DNA of 64,000 bases from Paraburkholderia lycopersici (GCF_900096975.1 NZ_FMYQ01000018.1:62001-126000), one strand, 5' to 3'; counted from the first letter of the stretch, positions 24,982 through 36,081 are shown. Numbers and translations: made by a program. Notes: generated by a model not told the origin, from the letters alone.

Positions 24982-25676
24982 CGGGGCGCGCAAGGCAACC
25001 CGGCATCACGGACCGGGACGCGCTCGCTCGTCTGCTGAAGGATGGCGCGCAGGCGCTCGGCGTCAATTTGAGCGAGCACCAGCACGAGCAACTGCTCGAC
25101 TACGTTGCGCTGCTCGCAAAATGGAACGCCGTTTACAACCTGACGGCGATTCGCGATCCGCGCCAAATGCTGATCCAGCACATCCTGGATTCGCTTTCGA
25201 TACTGCCGCACCTGCCGGCGCGCAGCGACGCGGCCGTGCTCGATGTCGGCTCAGGCGGAGGCCTGCCGGGCGTCGTGATCGCGATTGCGCGTCCCGATTG
25301 GCAGGTTACGCTCAACGACATCGTGCAGAAGAAGTCTGCGTTCCAGTCGCAAGCGAAGGCTCAGCTTGGTCTGACCAATCTCTCGGTAGTCACAGGACGG
25401 GTCGAATCGCTGCGTCCTGGCGTCGAAGTGGCGAAAAAATTCGATTTGATCGTCTCGCGGGCATTCGCGGATCTCGCTGATTTCGTTACACTGGCCCGTC
25501 ATCTCGTTGCGGATGGCGGCGCGATCTGGGCGATGAAGGGCGTGCACCCCGAAGGCGAGATCGAGCGCTTGCCAGCCGGCACCAAGGCGCTGAATACGAT
25601 CCGCCTGAACGTGCCGATGCTCGACGCCGAGCGTCATCTGATAGAAGTATCGGTCGATCCGGTCGCGGCGGCCTGA
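24978..25676 (+). CDS. rsmG: 16S rRNA (guanine-527-N7) methyltransferase RsmG (GidB)
   Basis: A 232-residue methyltransferase that makes m7G527 in 16S rRNA. The S-adenosylmethionine motif is VLDVGSGGGLPGVV, and the family blocks KWNAVYNLTAIRDP, HILDSLSI and VSRAFADL are clear. The start overlaps the mnmG stop as ATGA, indicating translational coupling. Loss of this enzyme is known to give low-level streptomycin resistance in other bacteria; the gene here is complete. Confidence 0.97.
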   Translation: MTGRARQPGITDRDALARLLKDGAQALGVNLSEHQHEQLLDYVALLAKWNAVYNLTAIRDPRQMLIQHILDSLSILPHLPARSDAAVLDVGSGGGLPGVVIAIARPDWQVTLNDIVQKKSAFQSQAKAQLGLTNLSVVTGRVESLRPGVEVAKKFDLIVSRAFADLADFVTLARHLVADGGAIWAMKGVHPEGEIERLPAGTKALNTIRLNVPMLDAERHLIEVSVDPVAAA

Positions 25677-25774
25677 ACCGGGCTGTCGATAGCCAATTGG
25701 CCGAATGGCGTCGCAGGTGAGTACGCCGTAACGTAAGCAAACTTTTCAAGGCAGTAAAAAGGGACACCCAAAAG

Positions 25775-26545
25775 ATGGCAAAAATCTTCTGCGTTGCGAA
25801 CCAGAAGGGCGGCGTCGGCAAGACGACGACAACGGTCAATCTCGCCGCGAGCCTCGCATCGCAGGGACAGCGTGTCCTTCTCATCGACCTCGATCCGCAG
25901 GGCAACGCCACGATGGGCAGCGGCATCGACAAGGCAGCGTGCGAGAACACGGTGTACGAGGTGCTCGTCGACGGCGTCACGGTGAACGACGCGCGCAAGC
26001 GTCCGGAGCAGGTGGGTTACGACGTGCTCCCGGCCAACCGCGAACTGGCTGGCGCCGAAGTCGAACTGGTGACGGTCGAGCAGCGCGAGCGGCGCCTCAA
26101 GACCGCGCTCGCCGAAGTCGACGATCAATATGATTTCGTGCTGATCGATTGTCCGCCGGCCCTGTCGCTGCTCACGCTCAACGGCCTGTGCGCGGCGCAC
26201 GGTGTGGTGATCCCGATGCAGTGCGAATACTTCGCACTCGAAGGCCTGTCGGACCTCGTCAACACGATCAAGCAGGTGCACGCGAACATGAATCGCGACC
26301 TGAAAGTGATCGGTCTTCTGCGCGTGATGTTCGACCCGCGCATCACGCTACAGCAGCAGGTTTCCGAGCAATTGAAGGAACACTTCGGCGACAAGGTCTT
26401 CGACGCCGTGATCCCGCGCAATGTCCGCCTCGCGGAAGCGCCTAGCTACGGTTTGCCCGGCGTGGTATTCGATCGTGCCTCGCGCGGCGCGCAGGCCTAT
26501 GTGCAGTTCGGCGCGGAAATGATCGAGCGCGTGCGCGCACTCTGA
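25775..26545 (+). CDS. parA: Chromosome partitioning ATPase ParA (Soj)
   Basis: A 256-residue ParA ATPase with the deviant Walker A KGGVGKTTT (about residues 11-19), the A' motif LLIDLDPQGN and the Walker B FVLIDCPP. It lacks the N-terminal DNA-binding extension of plasmid type Ia ParAs, as expected for a chromosomal Soj. It acts with ParB and the two nearby parS sites to move the origin region. It lies 98 bases after rsmG and 20 bases before parB. Confidence 0.96.
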   Translation: MAKIFCVANQKGGVGKTTTTVNLAASLASQGQRVLLIDLDPQGNATMGSGIDKAACENTVYEVLVDGVTVNDARKRPEQVGYDVLPANRELAGAEVELVTVEQRERRLKTALAEVDDQYDFVLIDCPPALSLLTLNGLCAAHGVVIPMQCEYFALEGLSDLVNTIKQVHANMNRDLKVIGLLRVMFDPRITLQQQVSEQLKEHFGDKVFDAVIPRNVRLAEAPSYGLPGVVFDRASRGAQAYVQFGAEMIERVRAL

Positions 26546-26565
26546 CGAGAGACTGGGGAAGCACG

Positions 26566-27453
26566 ATGAACGCAGTAGCACGGAAGAAGGGGCTGGGCCG
26601 AGGGCTGGAAGCATTGCTCGGCGGCAGCGCGGACATCACCGAGGCGGTGAAGATCGACGGCGCGCCTAACACGCTGGCGCTCACGCAGATGCAGGCCGGC
26701 AAGTACCAGCCGCGTACGCGTATGGACGAGGGCGCGCTGCAGGAGCTGGCCGCGAGCATCCGCGCGCAGGGCCTGATGCAGCCCATTCTTGTGCGCCCGA
26801 TCGCGACGGGGCGCTACGAGATCATCGCGGGCGAGCGGCGCTTTCGTGCGGCGCACCTCGCCGGGTTGACCGAAGTGCCGGTGCTGGTGAAGGACGTGCC
26901 CGACCAAGCCGCCGCGGCAATGGCGCTGATCGAGAACATCCAGCGTGAGGACCTGAATCCGCTGGAAGAGGCGCAGGGTATCCAGCGCCTGCTCGACGAA
27001 TTCAGCTTCACGCACGAGCAGGCGGCCGAGTCGGTCGGACGCTCGCGTAGCGCGGTGTCGAATCTGCTGCGCTTGCTCAATCTCGCGGCGCCCGTGCAGA
27101 CCATGCTGCTGGCCGGCGATCTCGACATGGGCCACGCGCGCGCGCTGCTCGCCGTGGACGCCGCTACGCAAATCACGCTGGCGAATCAGGTGGTCAACAA
27201 GCGGATGTCGGTGCGTGAAACAGAGAAGCTCGTTTCGGCCACGACCAAGGCCGCTCCGGCGGTGAAGGCGAAGGCGACGCATGACGGCGGCCGCGACACG
27301 CGCCGCCTTGAGGAAGAGTTGTCGGACCTGCTCGCCGCGACGGTGAAGATCAAGCTTGGCCGGCGCGGGCGAGGGCAGCTCACGGTCGACTTCGGCGATC
27401 TTGACGCGCTCGACGGCATTCTGCTGCGCTTGCGCGGCGAAACGGCGGCGTGA
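26566..27453 (+). CDS. parB: Chromosome partitioning protein ParB (Spo0J)
   Basis: A 295-residue ParB. The N-terminus (KKGLGRGLEALLG) is the ParA-interacting segment, and the ParB/Srx CTP-binding domain contains GERRFRAAHLAG and ALIENIQREDLNPLEEA. The helix-turn-helix region SFTHEQAAESVGRSRSAVSN binds parS, and the C-terminus (DLDALDGILLRLRG) dimerises. It is coupled to parA. Both perfect parS sites are within 4 kb upstream. Confidence 0.96.
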   Translation: MNAVARKKGLGRGLEALLGGSADITEAVKIDGAPNTLALTQMQAGKYQPRTRMDEGALQELAASIRAQGLMQPILVRPIATGRYEIIAGERRFRAAHLAGLTEVPVLVKDVPDQAAAAMALIENIQREDLNPLEEAQGIQRLLDEFSFTHEQAAESVGRSRSAVSNLLRLLNLAAPVQTMLLAGDLDMGHARALLAVDAATQITLANQVVNKRMSVRETEKLVSATTKAAPAVKAKATHDGGRDTRRLEEELSDLLAATVKIKLGRRGRGQLTVDFGDLDALDGILLRLRGETAA

Positions 27454-27535
27454 TGCGCGTCGCGGCAAACGCGCACACCGGCGCATAAAGCCGGTGCACG
27501 AATTCGGGCACGGCACGCGCGGGTCCCTGAGCCTG

Positions 27536-28642
27536 ATGCGCCATATCGCCGCATTTGCAGCATCGGAACCGGTGCTCGCGATCCTCATTGTGGCGCTCGC
27601 GGCGTTGCAGATCTTCGCGCCGCGTCCGCTTGCCACGCTGCCCGCACTCGTCGACTGGCAAACGGTCATGACGCTTGCGGGCCTGCTCATCCTGACGAAG
27701 GCGATCGAATATTCAGGATTGCCGACCTGGCTCGCTCACAAGCTCGTTCATCATATTCACACCGAGCGCGGACTCGCACTGCTGCTGGTCGTGCTTGCGG
27801 CCGCGCTTTCGACGATCGTGACCAACGACGTCGCACTATTCGTCGTGGTCCCGCTCGTGCTCTCGCTGCACAAGCTCACGCCGTTGCCGCTCAAGCGACT
27901 CGTCATTGTCATCGCACTTGCGGTGAACGCCGGGTCGGTGCTGACGCCTCTCGGCAATCCACAAAACCTGTTTCTCTGGCAGGTGAGCGGCGTATCGTTC
28001 GGCCGCTTCGTGGTGGGACTCGCGCCGCTGTGCGCGTTTCTGATGGCGATGCTCATCGTGCTCACTGCGTGTCTTTTCAAATCGAGCGCGCTGGATCTTT
28101 CGAAAGACGCTGCGCCCCAGCGCGTCGATCGCCCGCTGGCCGGCGTCGCGGCAGTGCTCTTCGCCGCATTCGTCCTGCTCGCCGATGCGCACCACGCAGG
28201 CGTCGCGCTGGCCGCCGTCGGCGCCGGTTTCGCGATCTGGCGCATCCGCATCGTGCTCAAGATCGACTGGCTGCTTCTGCTGATCTTCGTGCTGATGTTC
28301 ATCGTGCTGCGCAGTGTTGCCGCGCTGCCTTGGATTCATCACGCGCTGACATCGCTATCGCTGCAAACGCCGATGCGTGCTTTTGCCGCAGGCGCCGTGC
28401 TGTCACAGGTTATCAGCAACGTGCCGGCCGCCATCGTGCTTGCCGGATTCACGCACGACTGGCGCGCGCTCGCCTTCGGCGTGAGCGTCGGTGGTTTTGG
28501 GGTCGCTGTCGGCTCGCTCGCGAATCTCATCGCGGTGCGGCTTTCAACCGAGCGCGGTGTTTGGCTGCCATTTCATCTCGTCTCCGTGCCGTTCTGGATC
28601 GCGGCCTTTTTGGGCGGCGCATTGCTACTGCGCCTATTTTGA
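27536..28642 (+). CDS. SLC13/ArsB-like membrane permease
   Basis: An integral membrane protein of about 368 residues with some ten hydrophobic helices. It shows the ion-transporter superfamily features of citrate, arsenite and sodium-dicarboxylate permeases: a repeated ALSTIVTNDVALFVVVPL / SQVISNVPAAIVLAGF pair and NAGSVLTPLGNPQNLFLWQVSG. The two halves look like inverted repeats, each with a conserved TND/SNVPA motif. The ligand is not predictable. The start at 27536 is chosen for length; no strong Shine-Dalgarno is visible. It lies 82 bases after parB and 273 before atpI. Confidence 0.82.
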   Translation: MRHIAAFAASEPVLAILIVALAALQIFAPRPLATLPALVDWQTVMTLAGLLILTKAIEYSGLPTWLAHKLVHHIHTERGLALLLVVLAAALSTIVTNDVALFVVVPLVLSLHKLTPLPLKRLVIVIALAVNAGSVLTPLGNPQNLFLWQVSGVSFGRFVVGLAPLCAFLMAMLIVLTACLFKSSALDLSKDAAPQRVDRPLAGVAAVLFAAFVLLADAHHAGVALAAVGAGFAIWRIRIVLKIDWLLLLIFVLMFIVLRSVAALPWIHHALTSLSLQTPMRAFAAGAVLSQVISNVPAAIVLAGFTHDWRALAFGVSVGGFGVAVGSLANLIAVRLSTERGVWLPFHLVSVPFWIAAFLGGALLLRLF

Positions 28643-28806
28643 CGCCGTCTGTCCCATATTCTGAATTACTCGGCGAATGTGCCGAATTTACCCGGTCCTC
28701 CTGGCGACTCTTCGTTCCCTTACAGTTACCGGTCGCATTTTTTTGGCGTCAGGTTTTTCGCATCATGAAGTCGCATTTCATGGGTGTTATTGAACGGCCT
28801 AAAGTC

Positions 28807-28835
28807 TTGAATTGCCTGCAACTATCGCTTACAAT
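28807..28835 (+). promoter_or_regulatory. Candidate sigma-70 promoter of the atp operon
   Basis: TTGAAT (28807-28812) and TACAAT (28830-28835) are separated by 17 bases and lie about 80 bases before atpI, inside the relatively AT-rich gap 28643-28915. It is the best promoter match in that gap. Confidence 0.55.
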
Positions 28836-28915
28836 CGCCCGGATTTATTTGGTTGGCGGTGCCGTAAGCGCGTTGTAATAAAACGCGCGCAAGGCGAATT
28901 TTTCGGAATAACGCG

Positions 28916-29512
28916 ATGGTGGGTCAGAGGCCAGACGAAGCGCCGCAGGCGCATGAAGGGCCCGATGTTCCGCCGGGCGCGGCCGAGGCATCCAGCCAGG
29001 AGCAGGATGTGGCGGCAAAAACTTCCGGGCGCGTCGATCACAACGCGCGCTGGGATGAGCTGGACGCCAGCCAGCAAGATAACAACAATATCGTTCCGCT
29101 CACCCGCGTCGAAGCCGAGCAACTCTTCGGCGCGCAGGTGAGCCGCCCATCGCGCGTCACGCCGTTTCGTGTCGTGGCGGCGCAAGTGGTTTTGTCCCTG
29201 GTTGCAACGTTGGCGTGGTGGCTGTTCTATAAGCCGCCGGGTGGTGCTGCGCCGGGCGGCGTTCCACTGTCTGCGTTCCTGGGCGGAGCGATCTGCTGGT
29301 TCCCCGGCGCGCTGTTCGCGGCGCGCCTGAATCAGTTGAGCAAGGCCGGCACCGTGCTGAACTGGATGCTCGGTGAGGCGTTCAAGATGGGGGCGACGAT
29401 TGCGATGTTCGTCGCCATCGCGTTCTGGTATCGCGACGTGCAGTGGATTCCGCTGCTCGTTACCTACCTGATCGCACTAAAGACGTACTGGATCGCGCTC
29501 GCATTGCGCTGA
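28916..29512 (+). CDS. atpI: ATP synthase accessory protein I (AtpI)
   Basis: A 198-residue protein whose C-terminal part has four hydrophobic helices of the AtpI family (FRVVAAQVVLSLVATLAWWL, FLGGAICWFPGALFAARL, GEAFKMGATIAMFVAIAFWY, LLVTYLIALKTYWIALAL). AtpI assists c-ring assembly and is the usual first gene of the atp operon. The first 75 or so residues form a hydrophilic, Gln/Asp/Asn-rich extension absent from E. coli AtpI (126 residues). The start is not backed by a strong ribosome binding site, so a shorter form is possible. Confidence 0.88.
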   Translation: MVGQRPDEAPQAHEGPDVPPGAAEASSQEQDVAAKTSGRVDHNARWDELDASQQDNNNIVPLTRVEAEQLFGAQVSRPSRVTPFRVVAAQVVLSLVATLAWWLFYKPPGGAAPGGVPLSAFLGGAICWFPGALFAARLNQLSKAGTVLNWMLGEAFKMGATIAMFVAIAFWYRDVQWIPLLVTYLIALKTYWIALALR

Positions 29513-29689
29513 CCCGCCAACATCGCGCCGCCCTTGTGCATCCTCGGGGCGTAGAGGCGATGCAGGTAGAAGTCGGCAGGTCGATGCGAAGAACATAAGA
29601 CGCGATTCGCGGCGGTGCGTTCCCGCAATAGAGTATTGCGGCGGGAGCGGCCGAAAACGATTTTCGACAATTTGGGTGGCTTTAACGAT

Positions 29690-30541
29690 ATGGCAGCTAG
29701 CGAAGGAACGCGCGCTCTGGATCCGTCCGAGTACATTGCGCACCACTTGCAGAACTTTTCCACCTCGCACCAGACGTCGATCGTCGACTTCAGCGTCTGG
29801 AACATCGACACGCTGTTCTGGTCGATCCTGTGCGGCCTCGTGACCATCTTCGTGCTGCGTCTCGCCGCGCGCAAGGCTACGTCGGGCGTGCCGGGCCGCT
29901 TCCAGTGCGCCGTCGAGATGCTGGTCGAAATGGTCGAAGACCAGTCGAAGTCCATCATCCACGGCAACCGCAAATTCATCGCGCCGCTCGCGCTGACCGT
30001 ATTCGTCTGGGTCGCGCTCATGAACTCCCTCGACTTCATTCCAGTCGACCTGCCCACGCGCGTGATCGGCTGGCTGGGCCTGTCCGAGGTGCTGCCGCAC
30101 CAGCGTATCGTTCCGACCGCCGACCTCAACGGCACGTTCGGCATCGCGCTCGGCGTGTTCGTGCTGATGATTTACTACAACCTCAAGATCAAGGGTCCCG
30201 GCGGCTTCGCCCATGAGCTGCTCTCGGCCCCGTTCGGCGCGCATCCGCTGCTGTGGATCCCGAACCTTGCACTCAACATCATCGAGTTCGTCGCCAAGAC
30301 GGTTTCGCTCGCCCTGCGGTTGTTCGGCAACATGTACGCAGGCGAACTGCTGTTCCTGCTGATTGCCCTGCTGGGCAGTCTGTGGACCTTCGGCGCGGAC
30401 ACGACGGTGCTTGGCTTCATCGGCCACGTGATTGCGGGCAGCGTCTGGGCGATCTTCCACATCCTGATCGTTCTGCTGCAGGCGTTCATTTTCATGATGC
30501 TGACGCTGGTGTACATCGGCCAGGCACACGACAGCCACTAA
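29690..30541 (+). CDS. atpB: ATP synthase Fo subunit a
   Basis: A 283-residue membrane subunit that forms the proton half-channels. The essential arginine is residue 210 in TVSLALRLFGNMYAGEL, and the last helices (HILIVLLQAFIFMMLTLVYI) are typical. ATG at 29690 gives the standard MAASEGTRALDPSEYIAHHL start. It lies 177 bases after atpI; the leader to atpE follows. Confidence 0.96.
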   Translation: MAASEGTRALDPSEYIAHHLQNFSTSHQTSIVDFSVWNIDTLFWSILCGLVTIFVLRLAARKATSGVPGRFQCAVEMLVEMVEDQSKSIIHGNRKFIAPLALTVFVWVALMNSLDFIPVDLPTRVIGWLGLSEVLPHQRIVPTADLNGTFGIALGVFVLMIYYNLKIKGPGGFAHELLSAPFGAHPLLWIPNLALNIIEFVAKTVSLALRLFGNMYAGELLFLLIALLGSLWTFGADTTVLGFIGHVIAGSVWAIFHILIVLLQAFIFMMLTLVYIGQAHDSH

Positions 30542-30608
30542 GCGGTTGTCGAACCACGAATTGCAGTTTTAAATCCCCAGTTCCAGAAAATCTCACAAAG
30601 GAGTGATC

Positions 30609-30878
30609 ATGCAAGCTTTCATCGCCAACATCCAGGGTTTCACGGCCATCGGTATCGGCATCATCATCGGCCTGGGTGCAATCGGCGCCTGTATCGGTAT
30701 CGGCCTGATGGGCGGCAAGTACATCGAAGCCTGCGCACGTCAGCCTGAACTGATGAACCCGCTGCAGACGAAGATGTTCCTGCTGGCTGGTCTGATCGAT
30801 GCAGCGTTCCTGATCGGCGTGGGTGTTGCAATGCTGTTCGCGTTCGCTAACCCGCTGCTCTCGAAGCTCGCGGGCTAA
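30609..30878 (+). CDS. atpE: ATP synthase Fo subunit c
   Basis: An 89-residue proteolipid with two membrane helices. Helix 1 is glycine-rich (GIGIIIGLGAIGACIGIGLMGG), the polar loop is ARQPE, and helix 2 carries the ion-binding Asp64 (GLIDAAFLIGVG). The lack of the extra polar ligands of sodium-binding c subunits points to proton coupling. AAAGGAG lies 5 bases before ATG 30609, a strong site fitting the high c stoichiometry. Confidence 0.97.
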   Translation: MQAFIANIQGFTAIGIGIIIGLGAIGACIGIGLMGGKYIEACARQPELMNPLQTKMFLLAGLIDAAFLIGVGVAMLFAFANPLLSKLAG

Positions 30879-31017
30879 GTTCCCTGGAAGGTTGCGCCTG
30901 ACCTATAACGGGTAGTGGGCGCATGGCGGAACGGGAGACGAGGCGCTGATCGAGTTCACAACCGATGAGCGCCTTGCCGTTTCAATTCCCCGGAATAGCA
31001 ACGATTAAGGAAACACC

Positions 31018-31488
31018 GTGAATCTCAACGCAACCCTGTTTGCGCAAATGGTCGTGTTCCTGATCCTCGCGTGGTTCACGATGAAGTTCGTGTGGCCGCC
31101 GTTGATCAACGCCCTCGACGAGCGCTCGAAGAAGATCGCAGACGGCCTCGCCGCTGCGGAAAAGGGCAAGGCGGAACTCGAAGCGGCGCACAAGCGCGTC
31201 GGCGAAGAACTCGCTACGGCCCGTAACGAGGGTCAAAGCCGTATCGCCGACGCCGAAAAGCGCGCGCTGGCCGTCGCAGAAGAAATCAAGGCCCAGGCAC
31301 ACGCCGAAGCGGCACGCATCATCGCCCAAGCGAAGGCCGATGCCGACCAGCAGGTCGTCAAGGCACGCGAAGCGCTGCGCGCCGAAGTCGCCGCCCTCGC
31401 TGTGCAAGGCGCCGAGCAGATCCTGAAGCGCGAAGTCGATCAGTCGGCCCACGCCGAACTGCTGAATCAACTGAAAGCCGAGCTCTGA
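31018..31488 (+). CDS. atpF: ATP synthase Fo subunit b
   Basis: A 156-residue stator subunit: one N-terminal membrane helix (FAQMVVFLILAWFTMKFVWPP) and a long alanine- and glutamate-rich coiled coil. It starts with GTG at 31018, preceded by TAAGGAAAC; the standard MNLNATLFAQ start supports this codon. It lies 2 bases from atpH. Confidence 0.96.
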   Translation: MNLNATLFAQMVVFLILAWFTMKFVWPPLINALDERSKKIADGLAAAEKGKAELEAAHKRVGEELATARNEGQSRIADAEKRALAVAEEIKAQAHAEAARIIAQAKADADQQVVKAREALRAEVAALAVQGAEQILKREVDQSAHAELLNQLKAEL

Positions 31489-31490
31489 TC

Positions 31491-32030
31491 ATGGCCGAAC
31501 TTGCAACCATCGCCCGCCCGTACGCAGAAGCACTGTTTGGCGTGGCCGAAGCTGGTGACACCGCCGCCTGGTCCACGCTCGTTGCGGAGCTGGCACAGGT
31601 TGCGGCCTTGCCCGACGTGCTCTCGGTCGCATCGAGCCCGAAGGTGAGCCATGCCCAGGTCGTCGAGCTGCTGCTCGCGGCGGTGAAGTCGCCGGTCAAG
31701 GAATCGGCCGAGGTGAAGAACCTCGTGCAGATGCTGGTCGAGAATCACCGCCTCGCGCTGCTGCCGGAAATCCACGCACAGTTCGAAGCGCTCAAGAACG
31801 CCAAGGCAGGCGCCGCGGATGCGGTGATCGTCAGCGCGTTCCCGCTCGAAGGCGCGCAGCTGAACGATCTCGTCGCCAGTCTCGAACGCAAGTTCAAGTG
31901 CAAGCTGAAGCCGACCGTCGAAATCGACAAGTCGCTGATCGGCGGCGTGCGCGTCACGGTCGGCGACGAAGTGCTCGATACCTCGGTCCGCGCGCGGCTC
32001 GCCAGCATGCAGGCGGCTCTGACCGCCTGA
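31491..32030 (+). CDS. atpH: ATP synthase F1 subunit delta
   Basis: A 179-residue peripheral stalk subunit (MAELATIARPYAEALFGVAE) with the conserved C-terminal pattern KPTVEIDKSLIGGVRVTVGDEVLD. It links the b dimer to the top of the alpha-beta hexamer. The start is 2 bases after the atpF stop, so translation is likely coupled; its own Shine-Dalgarno is weak. Confidence 0.96.
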   Translation: MAELATIARPYAEALFGVAEAGDTAAWSTLVAELAQVAALPDVLSVASSPKVSHAQVVELLLAAVKSPVKESAEVKNLVQMLVENHRLALLPEIHAQFEALKNAKAGAADAVIVSAFPLEGAQLNDLVASLERKFKCKLKPTVEIDKSLIGGVRVTVGDEVLDTSVRARLASMQAALTA

Positions 32031-32088
32031 GCGCCTCCACCGGGCGCCGCGGCTGGCACGCAACAGAATTGAACATCAGGAGCGAATA

Positions 32089-33630
<1,542 letters not shown>

Positions 33631-33714
33631 TCCGTCCGGGAATCAACCTAGATAAACGGACTGGGACCCGAGTAAGCGCTGAGGCGCAAACTCGGGTCGA
33701 CAAAGGAGCAAGCA

Positions 33715-34596
33715 ATGGCTGGAATGAAGGAAATTCGCGGCAAGATCAAGAGCGTGCAAAACACGCGCAAGATCACCAAGGCGATGGAAATGGTCGCGGC
33801 GTCCAAAATGCGCCGCGCCCAGGAGCGCATGCGCGCCGCCCGCCCGTATGCCGACAAGGTCCGCGACATCGCTGCGCACATGAGCCGGGCGAACCCCGAG
33901 TATCGCCACCCGTTCATGGTGGAAAACAACGATGCGAAGGTCGCCGGCGTGATTCTCGTCACGACCGACAAGGGGCTGTGCGGCGGGATGAACACCAACG
34001 TGCTGCGCGCGACGCTGCAGAAGTTCAAGGATCTGGAAGCATCCGGCAAGTCGATCGAGGCAACCGCGATTGGCAGCAAGGGGCTCGGTTTCCTGAACCG
34101 TCTGCGCGCGAAGATCGTCTCGAACGTCGGGCAGCTCGGCGACACGCCGCACCTTGAAAAGCTGATCGGCGCGATCAAGGTGCAGCTCGACCAGTACTCG
34201 GAAGGCAAACTCTCGGCGGTGTATCTCGCGTACACGCGCTTCGTCAACACGATGAAGCAGGAGCCGGTGATCGAGCAACTGCTGCCGCTGTCGAACGAGC
34301 GCCTCGAAGGCAACGACGACGGCACGACGCCGAAGTCGGCATGGGACTACATCTACGAGCCGGACGCGCAAACCGTCGTGGACGAACTGCTCGTCCGTTA
34401 TGTCGAGGCACTGGTCTATCAGGCCGTGGCGGAAAACATGGCTTCGGAGCAGTCGGCCCGTATGGTGGCGATGAAGGCGGCGTCGGACAACGCGAAGACG
34501 GTTATCAACGAACTGCAGCTCTCGTACAACAAGAGCCGCCAGGCCGCGATTACGAAGGAACTTTCGGAAATCGTCGGCGGCGCAGCAGCGGTCTGA
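33715..34596 (+). CDS. atpG: ATP synthase F1 subunit gamma
   Basis: A 293-residue rotor shaft. The N-terminal helix (IRGKIKSVQNTRKITKAMEM) and C-terminal helix (MVAMKAASDNAKTVINELQL, YNKSRQAAITKE) are the conserved coiled coil, and TTDKGLCGGMNTN is the family block. AAAGGAGCAAGCA precedes ATG 33715. Confidence 0.97.
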   Translation: MAGMKEIRGKIKSVQNTRKITKAMEMVAASKMRRAQERMRAARPYADKVRDIAAHMSRANPEYRHPFMVENNDAKVAGVILVTTDKGLCGGMNTNVLRATLQKFKDLEASGKSIEATAIGSKGLGFLNRLRAKIVSNVGQLGDTPHLEKLIGAIKVQLDQYSEGKLSAVYLAYTRFVNTMKQEPVIEQLLPLSNERLEGNDDGTTPKSAWDYIYEPDAQTVVDELLVRYVEALVYQAVAENMASEQSARMVAMKAASDNAKTVINELQLSYNKSRQAAITKELSEIVGGAAAV

Positions 34597-34686
34597 CCGG
34601 GCAAAGCCGAACGCGAAACCGCGCCGCTGCGCCATACACGGCTAGCGGCGGCCGAGTGAAGAATTCAGGTATCTAAAGGAAAATCG

Positions 34687-36081
34687 ATGAGTACAACTGC
34701 TTTGGTAGAAGGCAAGATCGTACAGTGCATCGGCGCGGTGATCGACGTGGAATTCCCGCGTGAGCACATGCCGAAGATCTACGACGCGCTGATTCTCGAA
34801 GGGTCGGAGCTGACCCTCGAAGTGCAGCAGCAACTGGGTGACGGCGTTGTCCGCACCATCTGTCTGGGTGCTTCGGACGGGCTGCGCCGCGGCGTGATCG
34901 TGAAGAACACGGGCAACCCCATCAGCGTGCCGGTCGGCAAGCCGACGCTCGGCCGCATCATGGACGTGCTCGGCCGCCCGATCGACGAAGCGGGCCCGAT
35001 CGTCAGCGAGCACACGCGCTCGATCCACCAGAAGGCTCCGGCGTTCGACGAGCTGTCGCCGTCGGCGGAACTGCTCGAAACCGGCATCAAGGTGATCGAC
35101 CTGATCTGCCCGTTCGCAAAGGGCGGCAAGGTCGGTCTGTTCGGCGGCGCCGGCGTGGGCAAGACCGTCAACATGATGGAGCTCATCAACAACATCGCGA
35201 AGGAGCACGGCGGCTACTCCGTGTTCGCGGGCGTGGGCGAGCGTACCCGTGAGGGCAACGACTTCTACCACGAAATGAAGGACTCGAACGTGCTCGACAA
35301 GGTCGCGCTCGTGTACGGCCAGATGAACGAGCCGCCGGGCAACCGTCTGCGCGTCGCGCTGACCGGCCTGACGATGGCCGAGCACTTCCGCGACGAGGGC
35401 CTCGACGTGCTGTTCTTCGTCGACAACATCTACCGTTTCACGCTGGCCGGTACCGAAGTGTCGGCACTGCTCGGCCGTATGCCGTCGGCAGTGGGCTATC
35501 AGCCGACGCTGGCTGAAGAAATGGGCAAGCTGCAAGAGCGCATTACGTCGACGAAGAAGGGCTCGATTACGTCGGTCCAGGCCGTGTACGTCCCTGCGGA
35601 CGACTTGACCGACCCGTCGCCGGCTACGACCTTCGGCCACCTTGACGCAACCGTCGTGCTGTCGCGTGACATCGCCTCGCTCGGTATCTATCCGGCAGTC
35701 GATCCGCTCGACTCGACCTCGCGTCAGATCGACCCGAACGTGATCGGCGAAGAGCACTACTCGATCACGCGCGGCGTGCAGCAAACGCTGCAGCGCTACA
35801 AGGAGCTGCGCGACATCATCGCGATTCTGGGCATGGACGAACTGTCGCCGGAAGACAAGCTGACCGTCGCCCGCGCGCGCAAGATCCAGCGTTTCCTCTC
35901 GCAGCCGTTCCACGTCGCGGAAGTCTTCACGGGCTCGCCGGGCAAGTACGTACCGCTGAAGGAAACCATCCGCGGCTTCAAGATGATCGTCGACGGCGAA
36001 TGCGATCACCTGCCGGAGCAGGCGTTCTACATGGTCGGCACGATCGACGAAGCCTTCGAAAAGGCCAAGAAGATCCAGTAA
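34687..36081 (+). CDS. atpD: ATP synthase F1 subunit beta
   Basis: A 464-residue catalytic subunit. Walker A GGAGVGKTV (about residues 150-158), catalytic Glu in GERTREGND, Walker B DVLFFVDNIYRF and the DELSEED-like segment (here GMDELSPEDK) are present. AAAGGAAAATCG precedes ATG 34687. Confidence 0.98.
   Translation: MSTTALVEGKIVQCIGAVIDVEFPREHMPKIYDALILEGSELTLEVQQQLGDGVVRTICLGASDGLRRGVIVKNTGNPISVPVGKPTLGRIMDVLGRPIDEAGPIVSEHTRSIHQKAPAFDELSPSAELLETGIKVIDLICPFAKGGKVGLFGGAGVGKTVNMMELINNIAKEHGGYSVFAGVGERTREGNDFYHEMKDSNVLDKVALVYGQMNEPPGNRLRVALTGLTMAEHFRDEGLDVLFFVDNIYRFTLAGTEVSALLGRMPSAVGYQPTLAEEMGKLQERITSTKKGSITSVQAVYVPADDLTDPSPATTFGHLDATVVLSRDIASLGIYPAVDPLDSTSRQIDPNVIGEEHYSITRGVQQTLQRYKELRDIIAILGMDELSPEDKLTVARARKIQRFLSQPFHVAEVFTGSPGKYVPLKETIRGFKMIVDGECDHLPEQAFYMVGTIDEAFEKAKKIQ

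Noticed and set aside
27207..27222. Third parS-like sequence in parB
   Set aside because: Only the half-site GTGAAACA matches; the other half agrees at one of eight bases.
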